A stretch of 64,000 bases of DNA from Epidermidibacterium keratini (GCF_009834025.1 NZ_CP047156.1:806001-870000), one strand, 5' to 3'. Counted from the first letter of the stretch, positions 32,996-42,220 are shown. Notes: a model not told the origin generated them from the letters alone. Translations and numbers: made by a program.

Positions 32996-33580
32996 ATGAG
33001 CGCCAACGGCAGCAGCGACCCGACCACGTGGCATTACAACAACGACCCGAGCGCGGTCGCCTTTGACGGCAACGGCGACGGCGTCGCCGACGAGATCCAG
33101 GTCGACAACAACGGCGATGGCTGGGTCGACGAAGTTCGGATCGACAACGACGGTGACGGGGTGTACGACGAGATCCTGCTCGACACCGACGGCGACGGCC
33201 AGTTCGACTACTCGAACTACCCGCTGGCAGACACCACCGCCCCCGAGGTGACCGATCCCGACGCCCCAACTGACAGCTCGACGAGCGACGTGTCGACGGA
33301 CAGCCCTAACCCCGGGCCCGGCCCGGACGGCCCCGGAGCCTACGGCGCATGGGGCAGCGAGGGCGCGTCGAACTTCTACGACGCCGACGGTGACGGCTAC
33401 GCCGAGGCGGCCAGCTACGACACCGACGGCGACGGGCAGGTCGATGTCGTGACCTACGACAACGACGGTGACGGCATCCAGGACACGGCGGCGTACGACT
33501 TCGATGGCGATTCGCAGCCGGACGCCTACGAGTACGACTACGACGGCGACGGTTCGGTCGACGACACCACCATCGCCTAG
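32996..33580 (+). CDS. Acidic DxDGDGxxD repeat protein, 9 repeats (paralogue)
   Basis: A 194-residue paralogue of the preceding protein. Four repeats (DGNGDGVAD, DNNGDGWVD, DNDGDGVYD, DTDGDGQFD) and five repeats (from DADGDGYAE to DYDGDGSVD) flank a Pro/Gly/Ser/Thr linker (TDSPNPGPGPDGPGAYGAWG). One unit has lost a glycine (DFDGDSQPD). There is no signal peptide. An AGGAG sequence stands before ATG 32996. Each paralogue has its own terminator-like hairpin downstream, so they are probably separate transcripts. Confidence 0.85.
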   Translation: MSANGSSDPTTWHYNNDPSAVAFDGNGDGVADEIQVDNNGDGWVDEVRIDNDGDGVYDEILLDTDGDGQFDYSNYPLADTTAPEVTDPDAPTDSSTSDVSTDSPNPGPGPDGPGAYGAWGSEGASNFYDADGDGYAEAASYDTDGDGQVDVVTYDNDGDGIQDTAAYDFDGDSQPDAYEYDYDGDGSVDDTTIA

Positions 33581-33611
33581 CGCTCATCGCCTAGCCTTAT
33601 CCGCAACCTCT

Positions 33612-33645
33612 GATCGCCGCCTGGCCGCAAGGTCGGGCGGCGATC
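33612..33645 (+). terminator. Hairpin after the second repeat protein
   Basis: GATCGCCGCCTGGCC pairs with GGTCGGGCGGCGATC over 15 bp (two G-U pairs) with a GCAA tetraloop. There is no T-run behind it, but the position 32 bases after the stop fits a terminator. Confidence 0.65.
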
Positions 33646-33711
33646 GTCATGGGCGACCGCCGCCGGCGAGATAAGCGACCCGCGGCTTCGGTCCGCCCGC
33701 CGTCCCCGCCG

Positions 33712-34176
33712 TCACGCCCCAGCCCCGTCGCGCGAGTCCCCGCGGAGGATCCCGACCACTTTCGTGAGGCCTTCGATCGTGGCCGCATACTCGTCGTCGG
33801 TGAGATCGGCTCGCATCTCGCTATGCGCTGACCCGTTGTTGGCCTGGGCAGTCGCCAACAACGCGGCTCCTCGTTCAGTGATCACAAGGATGCCACCGCT
33901 TTCTCGTACCGCATTCCGCTCTATGAGGTCAGCGATCTCGTCACCGACGTCACGACCCTCCTCGTTGTCGCTGTACGGCTGAAGCTCGTCGACCAGCTGC
34001 TCGATGCTCCAGGACCGCGACCCGCTGGCAACGCGACCGAGTACCCACCATTGAGGTTGAGTGAGACCGGCCTCTGCGAGGGACCGAATGAGGCGGTCGG
34101 AAATCAGTCGGTAGGCCTCGCCGGCCCAATATCCGATCGGCTGGCCTACGAGCTCACTCTTGGTGCGGCTATTCAC
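33712..34176 (-). CDS. MarR-like winged-helix regulator
   Basis: A 154-residue protein. The helical start GQPIGYWAGEAYRLISDRLI, QWWVLGRVASG and a wing region (IERNAVRESGGILVITERGA) fit MarR-like regulators, and TERG occurs at the usual wing position. The start is GTG 34176 with AAGGAGA at 5 bases. Its upstream region contains an imperfect inverted repeat (34213-34235). No divergent target gene stands next to it (the next gene, 34291, is on the same strand), so autoregulation is the only visible relationship. Confidence 0.78.
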   Translation of the reverse strand: MNSRTKSELVGQPIGYWAGEAYRLISDRLIRSLAEAGLTQPQWWVLGRVASGSRSWSIEQLVDELQPYSDNEEGRDVGDEIADLIERNAVRESGGILVITERGAALLATAQANNGSAHSEMRADLTDDEYAATIEGLTKVVGILRGDSRDGAGA

Positions 34177-34212
34177 AGGACTCTCCTTGTTGACGATGAT
34201 TCTGTGAAGAAG

Positions 34213-34235
34213 TCAACTCCATCAAGTGGACTTGA
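34213..34235. promoter_or_regulatory. Operator candidate for the MarR-like gene
   Basis: TCAACTCC and GGACTTGA form inverted arms (7 of 8 match) around 7 bases, 37 bases before the GTG start. Its size is typical of a MarR-family operator. Confidence 0.4.
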
Positions 34236-34290
34236 GGTCAAATCCGCCGCCGGGCGACTCCGCGCCTACCAGGGTCATGCCCGGCCACAG

Positions 34291-34683
34291 CTAGCCGTCG
34301 AGCTGAGCGATCAGCCGCTTGCCGGCGGTATGCCGATATGAGGTCTCGATCAGCTCTGCCACCTCCTGCCAGTCGGGCTCGGCCGCGCGGAAGTTCAGCC
34401 CGAGCCACCCACTTGGCCCGTAGTACGCCGGCGTGAAGAATCGCTCCTCCGACAGCAGCGCTGGACGCTCAACCTCGTCGGGGATAAAAAGCACCGACTG
34501 CGCGTAGGCGTCGCTGGAATGCTCGCCCTTGACGATTCCGCCGAAAACGGCAAACACCTTCTTCGTGTAGAAGTTCGGATGCCCGTGCGAGACCTTTTCT
34601 GCGGCGCCCGGCAGCGCGAGGCAGATCTCGCGCAGTCGCGCGAGATACGGATCGTCTTCGTCGTACCGCTTCGGATGTGCCAT
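34291..34683 (-). CDS. MmcQ/YjbR family protein
   Basis: A 130-residue protein of the MmcQ/YjbR DNA-binding-like fold family: LREICLALPGAAEKVSHGHP and FYTKKVFAVFGG near the N-terminus, and FFTPAYYGPSGWLGLNFRAA toward the C-terminus. ATG 34683 is chosen because longer frames run into the divergent hydrolase gene's leader. Biological role of the family is poorly known. Confidence 0.88.
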   Translation of the reverse strand: MAHPKRYDEDDPYLARLREICLALPGAAEKVSHGHPNFYTKKVFAVFGGIVKGEHSSDAYAQSVLFIPDEVERPALLSEERFFTPAYYGPSGWLGLNFRAAEPDWQEVAELIETSYRHTAGKRLIAQLDG

Positions 34684-34787
34684 GCCCGCAGCGTACGAAC
34701 TCACGGCGACATTCGCCCAGCCACGCATCAAACGCACCCGGCCACCGTGGCAGGGTAGGAGCACAACCCCATCACCGCGGAGGCCCC

Positions 34788-37043
34788 ATGTCCCAACCCA
34801 CCGCCCTCACCATCGACGTACTCGACGCGCCCGTCTCGATCTACCGCGACGACTGGTCGATCGCGCATGCCCAGGCACAGACCGTCACGGACGCCTTCGT
34901 CGCACAGGGCTACCTGCACGCCGCGGACCGCATGTGGCACATGGACTCAGCCCGCAAGCAGATGGAGGGCCGCTGGGCGGAGTGGGTCGGACCGGCCGGG
35001 GTCGAGCTCGACAAGCTGAACCGTCGTGTCGGCGCTGCCCAGGCATCCCGTCGCGACTACGCCGCACTGGGCAACGAAGCGCGCCAGATGTGTGACGCGT
35101 ACGCCGCCGGCGTCAACGCCTGGATCGCGCAGACGGAGCGGCCGCTGGAGTACCAGCTGCTGGAAACCGAGATCGAGCCGTGGGAAGGCTGGCACTGTGT
35201 CGCCGCGATGCGCCAACGCGGTTTTCTCATCGGCTCTCTCGCGTTCAAGCTCTGGCGCGCCGCATGTGTCGGCGTGCTCGCTCCCGAACAGATCGCCAAG
35301 CTCCGGTGGGACGACGGCGGCACCGACCGGTTGCTGCTGCCGCCGGGCACCGACGCACAACGGTGGATCGCCTCGTTGGCTGAGCTCGCTCCCGCCATCG
35401 ACGCTGTGCGCGAAGTTCTCCCGAAAGACGCGACGGGAGGCGGCAGCAACAACTGGGCAGTCAGCGGCACGCGTACGGCGAGTGGGAAGCCTTTGATGGC
35501 AGGTGATCCGCATCGGCTCTTTGACATGCCGAGCATGTATCACCAGATGCACCTGGCATGCGCCGAGTTCGATGTCATCGGGCTGACAATCCCTGGGGTG
35601 CCTGGCTTCCCGCACTTTGCGCACAGCGCCAACGTCGCGTGGGGTGTCACCATCGCCTTCACCGACCAGCACGACGTATTTGTCGAGCGATTCGATGCCG
35701 ATGGCCGCTACCTCTACCGCGACGAGTGGTACGACGCCGAACGCAGCACCGAGGCCATTGTCGTGCGTGGCGGCGATGACGTTGACGTCGACATCGTGCG
35801 CACGCGTCATGGCGCGGTCGTGGCGGGTGAGACCACCGACGCTAGCGCCCTCGCCTTGTTGTCCATCCAGTTCGACCGCGAAGACCACTCCGTCGACTGC
35901 CTGCTGCCAATGCTGCGCGCCGGCGATGTCGACTCGTTCTACGACTCGACGCGCGGCTGGGGAATCATCGACCACAACCTCGTCGCCGCCGACACCTCCG
36001 GCAACATCGGGCATCTCGTGCGCGCGCTAGTGCCGCGGCGACCTGCGATCAACGGATGGCTGCCGGTTCCGGGCTGGGGCGGCGACTACGACTGGGACGG
36101 CGTGATTGCCTTCGAGGACATGCCGCGCGTCACCAATCCTGAGCGTGGCTATATCGCCACGGCCAACAACCGGGTGACTGACCGGATCCCGTCGACCGGC
36201 GACTACTTCTGCACCGACGCGCATCCGCCGTACCGCTGTCGACGGATCGAAGAGCTGCTCGATCCGCTTTCTGAAGCCACGATCGCCGATATGTCTGCGA
36301 TCCATCGCGACTCGTTCAGCTCCGCGGCTCGCGCGGTGGTAGATCGCATCCTGGGAGTCCCGGACCTAGATGACACAGTGCGGTCGCTGTTGAGCGACTG
36401 GGACGCGCGGTTGGAGCCCGACTCAGCTGCTGCTGCGGCGTACTCGCAGCTGCGCTGGCGGCTCGCGCGGATCGTCACCGACCTGTCGGGGATGAGCGCC
36501 GCCGCCTCCGGCGAGATCAACGCGGTTCCGCCAGGGACAGGCCCCGTCGACAAGATGTGGTTCATGCTGCCGGGCTTGTTGCGCACCGACGACGAGTCCT
36601 TCCTCGGTGGTCGCACTTGGGACGGCGTGATCGCCGAGGCGGCCGCCGGCGTGGCCACCAACAAGACCTGGAGCGAGGAGCATGTGACGCTTCTCGTTCA
36701 TCCGCTCGCTGCAATGTTTCCCGACGCGGGACTGAGCCCTGCCGGCATTGGTGTCGGTGGAGACAACGAGACGGTGTGGGCCAACAGCTGCGCCGCACCG
36801 GTCGCACCGCGCGCGTCATCCGGATCGGTTGCCCGCTATGCCTTCGATCTTGCCGACTGGGAACGCAGTGGATGGGTCGTGCTGAGCGGCGTATCCGGCG
36901 ATCCGCGCAGCGAGCACTATCGCGACCAGCACGAACCGTGGTCGCGCTGTCAGCTCGTGCCGATGCCCTACTCGTGGTCAGAGATCACCGAACGCTTCCC
37001 TCTGGCCGAGACCCTTGACCCGACGGAGGCTTCCGATGGCTGA
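34788..37043 (+). CDS. Penicillin acylase family protein (Ntn hydrolase)
   Basis: A 751-residue Ntn-type amidohydrolase. Autocatalytic cleavage before Ser220 (TGGGSNNWAVSG) would free the N-terminal serine nucleophile. Other conserved stretches are GYLHAADRMWHMDSARKQME in the alpha chain, PLMAGDPHRLFDMPSMYHQM, GVPGFPHFAHSANVAWGVTI and ATANNRVTDRI. No signal peptide is visible (the N-terminus is MSQPTALTIDVLDAP), so it would be cytoplasmic, unlike classical periplasmic penicillin acylases; acyl-homoserine-lactone acylase or another amidase activity is possible. ATG 34788 has CGGAGG upstream. Its end overlaps the VOC gene by 8 bases. Confidence 0.9.
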   Translation: MSQPTALTIDVLDAPVSIYRDDWSIAHAQAQTVTDAFVAQGYLHAADRMWHMDSARKQMEGRWAEWVGPAGVELDKLNRRVGAAQASRRDYAALGNEARQMCDAYAAGVNAWIAQTERPLEYQLLETEIEPWEGWHCVAAMRQRGFLIGSLAFKLWRAACVGVLAPEQIAKLRWDDGGTDRLLLPPGTDAQRWIASLAELAPAIDAVREVLPKDATGGGSNNWAVSGTRTASGKPLMAGDPHRLFDMPSMYHQMHLACAEFDVIGLTIPGVPGFPHFAHSANVAWGVTIAFTDQHDVFVERFDADGRYLYRDEWYDAERSTEAIVVRGGDDVDVDIVRTRHGAVVAGETTDASALALLSIQFDREDHSVDCLLPMLRAGDVDSFYDSTRGWGIIDHNLVAADTSGNIGHLVRALVPRRPAINGWLPVPGWGGDYDWDGVIAFEDMPRVTNPERGYIATANNRVTDRIPSTGDYFCTDAHPPYRCRRIEELLDPLSEATIADMSAIHRDSFSSAARAVVDRILGVPDLDDTVRSLLSDWDARLEPDSAAAAAYSQLRWRLARIVTDLSGMSAAASGEINAVPPGTGPVDKMWFMLPGLLRTDDESFLGGRTWDGVIAEAAAGVATNKTWSEEHVTLLVHPLAAMFPDAGLSPAGIGVGGDNETVWANSCAAPVAPRASSGSVARYAFDLADWERSGWVVLSGVSGDPRSEHYRDQHEPWSRCQLVPMPYSWSEITERFPLAETLDPTEASDG

Positions 37044-37383
37044 CCTGACACCACGCGGCGTACTCGTAAGCGTCGACGATCTTGACGCTGCTCTTCAGCT
37101 ATATCAGGGAACTTTGGGCATGAGCCTGGACTTCTCCGACGGCTCTCACTTTGCTCAGCTGTCCAAGGACGGGTTCCGGATCTCGCTCGCCACGGCAGAC
37201 GACCATCCCGCGCCGGGCAGCACGGCGGTGATGATGAAGTCAGACCACGTCGCCGACGCGGTGCAGCAGCTCGTCGATGCCGGCGCTGAAGTGGTCAGCG
37301 ACGTCGCCGAGGGGCGCGATGAGGTGCGCGGGGTCGTCCGGACGCCCGGCGGCGCGGTGCTCGTGGTGTACGGCGCCGCGTAG
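37036..37383 (+). CDS. VOC (glyoxalase/bleomycin resistance) family protein
   Basis: A 115-residue VOC-fold protein: RGVLVSVDDLDAALQLYQGT at the N-terminus and VRTPGGAVLVVYG at the C-terminus, with two beta-alpha-beta-beta-beta units between. The usual metal ligands (His/Glu) are not all evident. It is translationally coupled to the penicillin-acylase-type gene by an 8-base overlap, so it may act on or protect against the same class of compound. Confidence 0.85.
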   Translation: MADLTPRGVLVSVDDLDAALQLYQGTLGMSLDFSDGSHFAQLSKDGFRISLATADDHPAPGSTAVMMKSDHVADAVQQLVDAGAEVVSDVAEGRDEVRGVVRTPGGAVLVVYGAA

Positions 37384-37409
37384 TCGCTGGCCGCCGGCCG
37401 CGCAGCTCG

Positions 37410-38297
37410 CTATCTAGGGATGCGCTCGGCGACCGGATGACTGTACTGATGCACGTCCCTGAGCAGTGCGATGATCTCCTTCGGCTCCATGCCGGTCGGG
37501 TAGATGCAGGGCACGGAGATCCCGGCATCGGCGTACTCGCCCATGCGTGCGGCGATCGCCTCGGCATCGGGGACGACGCAGGTGTTGGTCACGACCGACT
37601 CGACGGTGTCGAGCCCTTGCCCGGCGAAGTGCCGGGCGTAGTTGGGCAGGTTGTCGTGATAGTTGCGCGCGTCAAACTCGACCGCGTCTGCCGGGCCAGT
37701 GCGCACAAACAGCACCGTCGAGAAGCTGTCGTTGCCAGCATCGGCCGCGTGGGCCCTCAGCGCGTCGGTCGTCGTACGCGCGGCATCGACGGTCAGCCAG
37801 TTCAAGATGATGCCGTCCGACTCCCGGGCAGCGAGCGCACTCATCTTCGGCCCGAGAGCACCGATCATGACTGGGAAGCCACTACCGTACGGCGCGCTCG
37901 CCGACAACTCGCGAAGTTCGGCGGTATAGCTGCGCAGATGCTCAAGCGCACGCTCAGGATAGGGCAGCCCCTTCGACTCCAGCGCGCCCTGGTGAGAGAC
38001 GCCGATGCCGAGGATGAACCGGCCGCCGCTCTGCTCGTTGATCGCGACCGACTGAAGTCCCATGAGCCTCGAGACTCGGATCGGCGTCGAAGCGATTCCG
38101 GGGCCCACCCGCATCGTCTCGGTGTGGTGCAGCGCCGCTGCGGCGCTAATGAACGGGTCGCGTCCCGAGTCGAGTCCGAGCACGCCGGTCTCCGGCAGGA
38201 ACAGGTGCGTGATGCCGTGCTTCTCCGCTGCTGCAGCGATCTTGGCGATCGAGCTCGACGGTAGGTCCTTCAACACAAGTCCGAGTCCGCGTTCCAC
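37410..38297 (-). CDS. LLM-class (luciferase-like) F420-type oxidoreductase
   Basis: A 295-residue TIM-barrel flavin/F420 oxidoreductase. It has THLFLPETGVLGLDSGRDPF, GPGIASTPIRVSRLMGLQSV and the RFILGIGVSH motif typical of mycobacterial and actinobacterial F420-dependent LLM proteins. It starts at GTG 38297 with AAGGAG 6 bases upstream. The substrate is unknown. It converges with the VOC gene. Confidence 0.88.
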   Translation of the reverse strand: MERGLGLVLKDLPSSSIAKIAAAAEKHGITHLFLPETGVLGLDSGRDPFISAAAALHHTETMRVGPGIASTPIRVSRLMGLQSVAINEQSGGRFILGIGVSHQGALESKGLPYPERALEHLRSYTAELRELSASAPYGSGFPVMIGALGPKMSALAARESDGIILNWLTVDAARTTTDALRAHAADAGNDSFSTVLFVRTGPADAVEFDARNYHDNLPNYARHFAGQGLDTVESVVTNTCVVPDAEAIAARMGEYADAGISVPCIYPTGMEPKEIIALLRDVHQYSHPVAERIPR

Positions 38298-38356
38298 GAC
38301 GCACTCCTTCCGCTACCAAAGACGTTACGCCCGAGCGCTAGTGCAACGATAGGGAA

Positions 38357-38710
38357 ATGGCTACTTACAGTGTGAACAACGCAGGCGTCGAGCACGCCCG
38401 AAAGCTGATCACCGAGGGTAAGTACAACCTCGACGAGGAATGGACCGAGGCCCGGCCCGACGCCAAAGACGAAAACGAGGCCCTCGACGAAGAGGGCTGG
38501 GCAGCCTACGGGCGCTGGTTCCTGGCCATCAACGACAAGCATGCGAATCCACAGACCAAGTCGCACTACGGCTTTCCATTTGGCGACTTCGAGTTGCTTT
38601 ACCGCAGCGCGTTGATTGCCGCCGAGTCACGCGCCGGCGAGTGGGATCACGGCGACATCGAACGTGCCGCGCGCGACCTGCTGACGGAGCTCGATAAAGC
38701 CGGTAGCTAG
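38357..38710 (+). CDS. Small conserved-looking protein (117 aa)
   Basis: A soluble acidic protein: ARKLITEGKYNLDEEWTEAR, EEGWAAYGRWFLAINDKHAN and KSHYGFPFGDFELLYRSAL, ending in a helical AARDLLTELDKAGS. No enzymatic motif. It is divergent from the LLM gene (59 bases) and convergent with tmRNA. The composition and codon usage look like a genuine chromosomal gene, but I cannot name a function. Confidence 0.75.
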   Translation: MATYSVNNAGVEHARKLITEGKYNLDEEWTEARPDAKDENEALDEEGWAAYGRWFLAINDKHANPQTKSHYGFPFGDFELLYRSALIAAESRAGEWDHGDIERAARDLLTELDKAGS

Positions 38711-38743
38711 CGGCTAACTCACGACAATTCCCACTGCGCTCAA

Positions 38744-38784
38744 CAAAACGTCCCGCGGCACCCTCGCTTCGCTTCGGGCACCGC
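38744..38784 (-). terminator. Intrinsic terminator of ssrA
   Basis: On the minus strand GCGGTGCCC pairs with GGGTGCCGC (two G-U pairs) around a 12-base loop and is followed by GGACGTTTTG. It lies 13 bases after the 3' end of the tmRNA. Confidence 0.75.
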
Positions 38785-38796
38785 AGCGCACTTTTG

Positions 38797-39164
38797 TGGA
38801 GGTGGCGGGAATTGAACCCGCGTCCTTCAGCGGTTTGACAGGGCTTCTCCGGGCGCAGTGCACAGGGTCTCTACTCGGCCCCTGGATTCACGTGCACAAG
38901 ATCCAGTGACAGGCCCAGTCGCTGTTTGATGTCCCGCACGACCCCGCGACCGGGTCGATTGGTGATCCTCCTAGTCGATGCCAGGATCCGGGTCGGAGGC
39001 CTCCCGGGCTGACAGACTCGCCGGCTGCTTAGGCAGCGAGGGCGAAGTCGCGCTGATTAGATTCGGCGCTTATTGGTTTACGACGCATGGTTTACGAGAT
39101 CATCGTCGCCTTCCTCGGCCCGCTTCACCTGTCGCGACGTCTGAAGTCGAGACCATTCACCCCC
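38797..39164 (-). ncRNA. ssrA: tmRNA
   Basis: The 5' end GGGGGTGAATGGTCTCGACT and the 3' TGGCGGGAATTGAACCCGC (plus-strand reading of the T arm) form the alanyl-tRNA-like domain; GGGGGTG pairs with CACCTCC. The tag reading frame runs from GCC at 39067 to TAA at 39029 and encodes AESNQRDFALAA, similar to the mycobacterial tag and with the conserved ALAA degradation signal. CCA is not encoded (the sequence after the discriminator A is CA). It works with SmpB (46932) in ribosome rescue. Ends are placed by pairing, so they may be off by one or two bases. Confidence 0.95.
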
Positions 39165-39302
39165 GTGATGGGGTGACGCTGGTGAGCGTCATACATCCCT
39201 ATGCAGTTGTGAAACCACCATTCTACGCAGATTGAGCGCACGGCAGCCACCAGTTATTCCATCGCGCTTGCTGCCGTGCAGCCGCGGTGTCACGATCGAA
39301 AG

Positions 39303-39893
39303 ATGCGCGGCGTGCGAGCAGTGACGATCGGCGGTCTCGCGCTCATCCTGGCCGCGTGCAGCTCGGCAGACTCACCGGAACAACCGAAGCCAAGTTCGCC
39401 CAGCCAGGCCACCACCGCGACCGGATCGACCGGCGTGAGCTGTGACGACATCGGTGACGGCACCATTCCGCCCGATAGCGCCTTCACGATCATCGACGAC
39501 GCGGTCGCACTGCCCTCGACCGGCGATCCCGCGCGGCAGGTCACCCAGCCGGAGCCCGCCGCGGCATCGACCAACGGCGAGGTCGACCCCGCAACCGATT
39601 GGTACTGGGCCAAGATCCCGCTGATCATTCGTTCTGGCCACGAGATCACACTCTCGGCGGCCGAAACAACCCTCGTCATGGGCTGGGGCAGCGGCCCAAC
39701 CAACCCGCGCTCATCGGTCAGTGCCAACTGCACCTCCGATGCCGAATGGCTGGTAATTCCAGGCGGATTCTGGGTCTCGCAACCCGGCTGTTACAACGTC
39801 GATGTGTCGGTTGACGGCGCAGCTGCACAGCGCGTCGAAATTGGGATCGGCGCACCATGCCAAGGACAGCAGCCGCCAGTCGCGGCCAACTGA
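39303..39893 (+). CDS. Lipoprotein
   Basis: A 196-residue exported protein with a lipoprotein signal: MRGVRAVTIGGLALILAACS, with the lipobox LAAC and Cys19 as the lipidated residue. A Ser/Pro/Thr-rich linker follows, then a beta-rich domain (about 45-190) with four cysteines. No family is recognised. ATG 39303 is used since an upstream GTG would spoil the signal peptide. Its stop abuts the convergent bkd E2 gene. Confidence 0.82.
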   Translation: MRGVRAVTIGGLALILAACSSADSPEQPKPSSPSQATTATGSTGVSCDDIGDGTIPPDSAFTIIDDAVALPSTGDPARQVTQPEPAAASTNGEVDPATDWYWAKIPLIIRSGHEITLSAAETTLVMGWGSGPTNPRSSVSANCTSDAEWLVIPGGFWVSQPGCYNVDVSVDGAAAQRVEIGIGAPCQGQQPPVAAN

Positions 39894-41210
39894 TCAGAGC
39901 TCGGCAAGTGCCGACATCGGGTTCTCGATGCAGTCGGCGACAAACCGCAGGAAGCCACCGGCAACCCCGCCGTCACATACCCGGTGATCGAACGCGATCG
40001 TGAGCTGGCTGATCCGGCGTACGACGATCTCGCCGTCGACCACCCACGGGCGCTCGATAATCCGACCCATACCGAGGATCGCCGCCTCTGGGTGGTTGAT
40101 GATCGCGGCCGAGCCGTCGACGCCGAAGACCCCGTAGTTGTTGACCGTGAACGTGCCGCCGGACATCTCGGCCGGCGTGAGCTCTCCGGCACGGGCTCGT
40201 TCAGTGCGCTCCCCCATCGCAGCCGACAGCTCGCGCAGCGACATCCGCTCCGCTCCAGCGACGACGGGTACGACGAGCCCGCGGTCGGTCTGAGCGGCGA
40301 AGCCCAGACCGATCGCCGAGTGCTGCACAATCTCATCGCCCTCAACGCGGGAGTTGAGCTGCGGATACCGACGCAAACCGGCGACGGCAAACCGCGACAG
40401 CATCGCCAGCACGCTCACCGGTCGCTCTGGCGAATGGATCGCCCGACGTGCTTCCATCAACCCCGTGGCATCGACGTCGACCCAGACGGTTGCTTCTGGG
40501 ATCTCCCTGCGGGACTGGGAAAACTTGTCGGCTGCGAACTTGCGAGCGCCGGTCAGCTTGATCCGCTGCACGCCTGGATCGCCTGCGTTCGTAGCAGCCG
40601 CCGAGGGCTCGGCGGAGTGCCGCTGCGCGATCGCTCGCTCGACGTCCGCCCGACGGATGACGTCGCCGTCGGCGGGTGCCAGCTCAGCGAGGTCGACGCC
40701 GGCATCGCGTGCGAGGCGGCGTACGACGGGCGAGATCACGCCAGGACGCAGGGCGGTGACGCTCGCCGCGGCCGGGTCTGGGACGGGTGCCTCAGCAGGA
40801 GCGACGGTCTCGCTTGAACTCAACACCGAGGCACGGTGACGCCGCCGGCGACGCGGTCCCTCTTCGGGCGTGCCGTAGCCGATCAGCACGTTGCCGCTGC
40901 CGCTCGACGCGGCGCCGTTGCCGCTCGCATGCGCACCGGCGGTCACCACGCCGGGCTCGCGGAAGCCCTCGGCGCCGACGGTCTCGATCGTGATGAGGGG
41001 CGCGCCCACGGCGAGGGTCTCGCCCTCGGCGCAATGCAGCTCGCGGACGATCCCGGCAAACGGGACCGGCACCTCGACCGCGGCCTTGGCGGTCTCCACC
41101 TCGACGACCATCTGGTCGAGCGTGACCTCGTCGCCGACCTTCACGAACCACTGCAGCACCTGCGCCTCGGCGAGGCCTTCACCGAGATCGGGCAGCATGA
41201 ACACGCCCAT
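39894..41210 (-). CDS. bkdC: Branched-chain 2-oxoacid dehydrogenase E2 (dihydrolipoyl acyltransferase)
   Basis: A 438-residue E2 core enzyme. The lipoyl domain (about 1-80) has the lipoylated Lys42 in VEVETAKAAVEV, a peripheral-subunit-binding domain is at about 160-200 (SPVVRRLARDAGVDLAEL), and the C-terminal catalytic domain has the active-site FDHRVCDGG. The start ATG overlaps the E1-beta stop (TGATG). It is the third gene of the E1-alpha/E1-beta/E2 operon, which makes branched-chain acyl-CoA from Val, Leu and Ile. No E3 gene is in the window. Confidence 0.92.
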   Translation of the reverse strand: MGVFMLPDLGEGLAEAQVLQWFVKVGDEVTLDQMVVEVETAKAAVEVPVPFAGIVRELHCAEGETLAVGAPLITIETVGAEGFREPGVVTAGAHASGNGAASSGSGNVLIGYGTPEEGPRRRRRHRASVLSSSETVAPAEAPVPDPAAASVTALRPGVISPVVRRLARDAGVDLAELAPADGDVIRRADVERAIAQRHSAEPSAAATNAGDPGVQRIKLTGARKFAADKFSQSRREIPEATVWVDVDATGLMEARRAIHSPERPVSVLAMLSRFAVAGLRRYPQLNSRVEGDEIVQHSAIGLGFAAQTDRGLVVPVVAGAERMSLRELSAAMGERTERARAGELTPAEMSGGTFTVNNYGVFGVDGSAAIINHPEAAILGMGRIIERPWVVDGEIVVRRISQLTIAFDHRVCDGGVAGGFLRFVADCIENPMSALAEL

Positions 41211-42220
41211 CAGTAGGCCCCCTGCTCGCTCACCGGCTGGTCGTCCCACTGCAGCCGGTCGACCGCGTCGAGGATCCGGTCGACGCTGGGCAGGTGGTGT
41301 TCCTCAAGTTTCGGTGGCGGATAAGGGATATCCCAGCCGGTGACACGCAAGATCGGCGCGTGCAGATGATGGAAGCACTGCTCGGTCACCCGAGCAACGA
41401 CCTCGGCGCCGTACCCGCCGAACCGCGATGCCTCGTGCACGACGACCGCGCGACCAGTACGCCGCACAGACTCGGCCACAGTCGCATCGTCAAACGGTGA
41501 CAGCGTGCGCAGGTCGATGACCTCCAGTGAGCGCCCCTCGTCCTCGGCGGCATTCGCCGCGTCGAGCGCGGTGGCCACCGTCCCGCCGTAGGTAAGGATC
41601 GTGACGTCGTCACCGGCGCGGCGTACGACGGCCTGAGCCATATCGCCCGCGGACTCACCGACGGCACCCTTGCTCCAGTAGCGGCGCTTCGGCTCCAGGA
41701 ACACGATGGGGTCGGGAGCCGAGATCGCCTGGCGCAGCAGGTGATATGCGTCGTTGGCATCACTCGGCGTGATCACCTTCAGTCCCGGCGTGTGGGTGTA
41801 GTAGGCCTCGGATGAGTCGCAGTGGTGCTCGACACCGCCGATGCCGCCGCCATACGGGATCCGGATGACCATCGGCAGTGACACGGCGCCGCGGGTGCGG
41901 TTGCGCAGCTTTGCGACGTGGCTGGTGATCTGCTCGAAGGCCGGGTAGGCAAACGCGTCGAACTGCATTTCCACGACCGGGCGCATGCCGTTCATTGCCA
42001 TGCCGATCGCAGTGCCGACAATGCCGGACTCGGCGAGCGGGGTGTCAAAGACCCGCTGTTCGCCGAAGCGCTCGGTCAGCCCGTCAGTGATGCGGAAGAC
42101 ACCGCCCAGCGGCCCGACATCCTCACCGAACACCAGCACCGACTCGTCGGACTCCAACGAGTCAGCAAGCGCCCGGTTCAGGGCGCCGGCCATCGTCAGC
42201 TCTTCGGTAGCGGTGGTCAC
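41210..42220 (-). CDS. bkdB: Branched-chain 2-oxoacid dehydrogenase E1 beta subunit
   Basis: A 336-residue transketolase-like beta subunit: ALADSLESDESVLVFGEDVG, GIVGTAIGMAMNGMRPVVEM, and a C-terminal domain with VVVHEASRFGGYGAEVVARV. It forms the heterotetrameric thiamine-diphosphate E1 with the product of the gene before it. The ATG overlaps the E1-alpha stop by 4 bases. PPKLEEHHLPSVDRILDAVD at the end matches the branched-chain type rather than pyruvate. Confidence 0.93.
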   Translation of the reverse strand: MTTATEELTMAGALNRALADSLESDESVLVFGEDVGPLGGVFRITDGLTERFGEQRVFDTPLAESGIVGTAIGMAMNGMRPVVEMQFDAFAYPAFEQITSHVAKLRNRTRGAVSLPMVIRIPYGGGIGGVEHHCDSSEAYYTHTPGLKVITPSDANDAYHLLRQAISAPDPIVFLEPKRRYWSKGAVGESAGDMAQAVVRRAGDDVTILTYGGTVATALDAANAAEDEGRSLEVIDLRTLSPFDDATVAESVRRTGRAVVVHEASRFGGYGAEVVARVTEQCFHHLHAPILRVTGWDIPYPPPKLEEHHLPSVDRILDAVDRLQWDDQPVSEQGAY

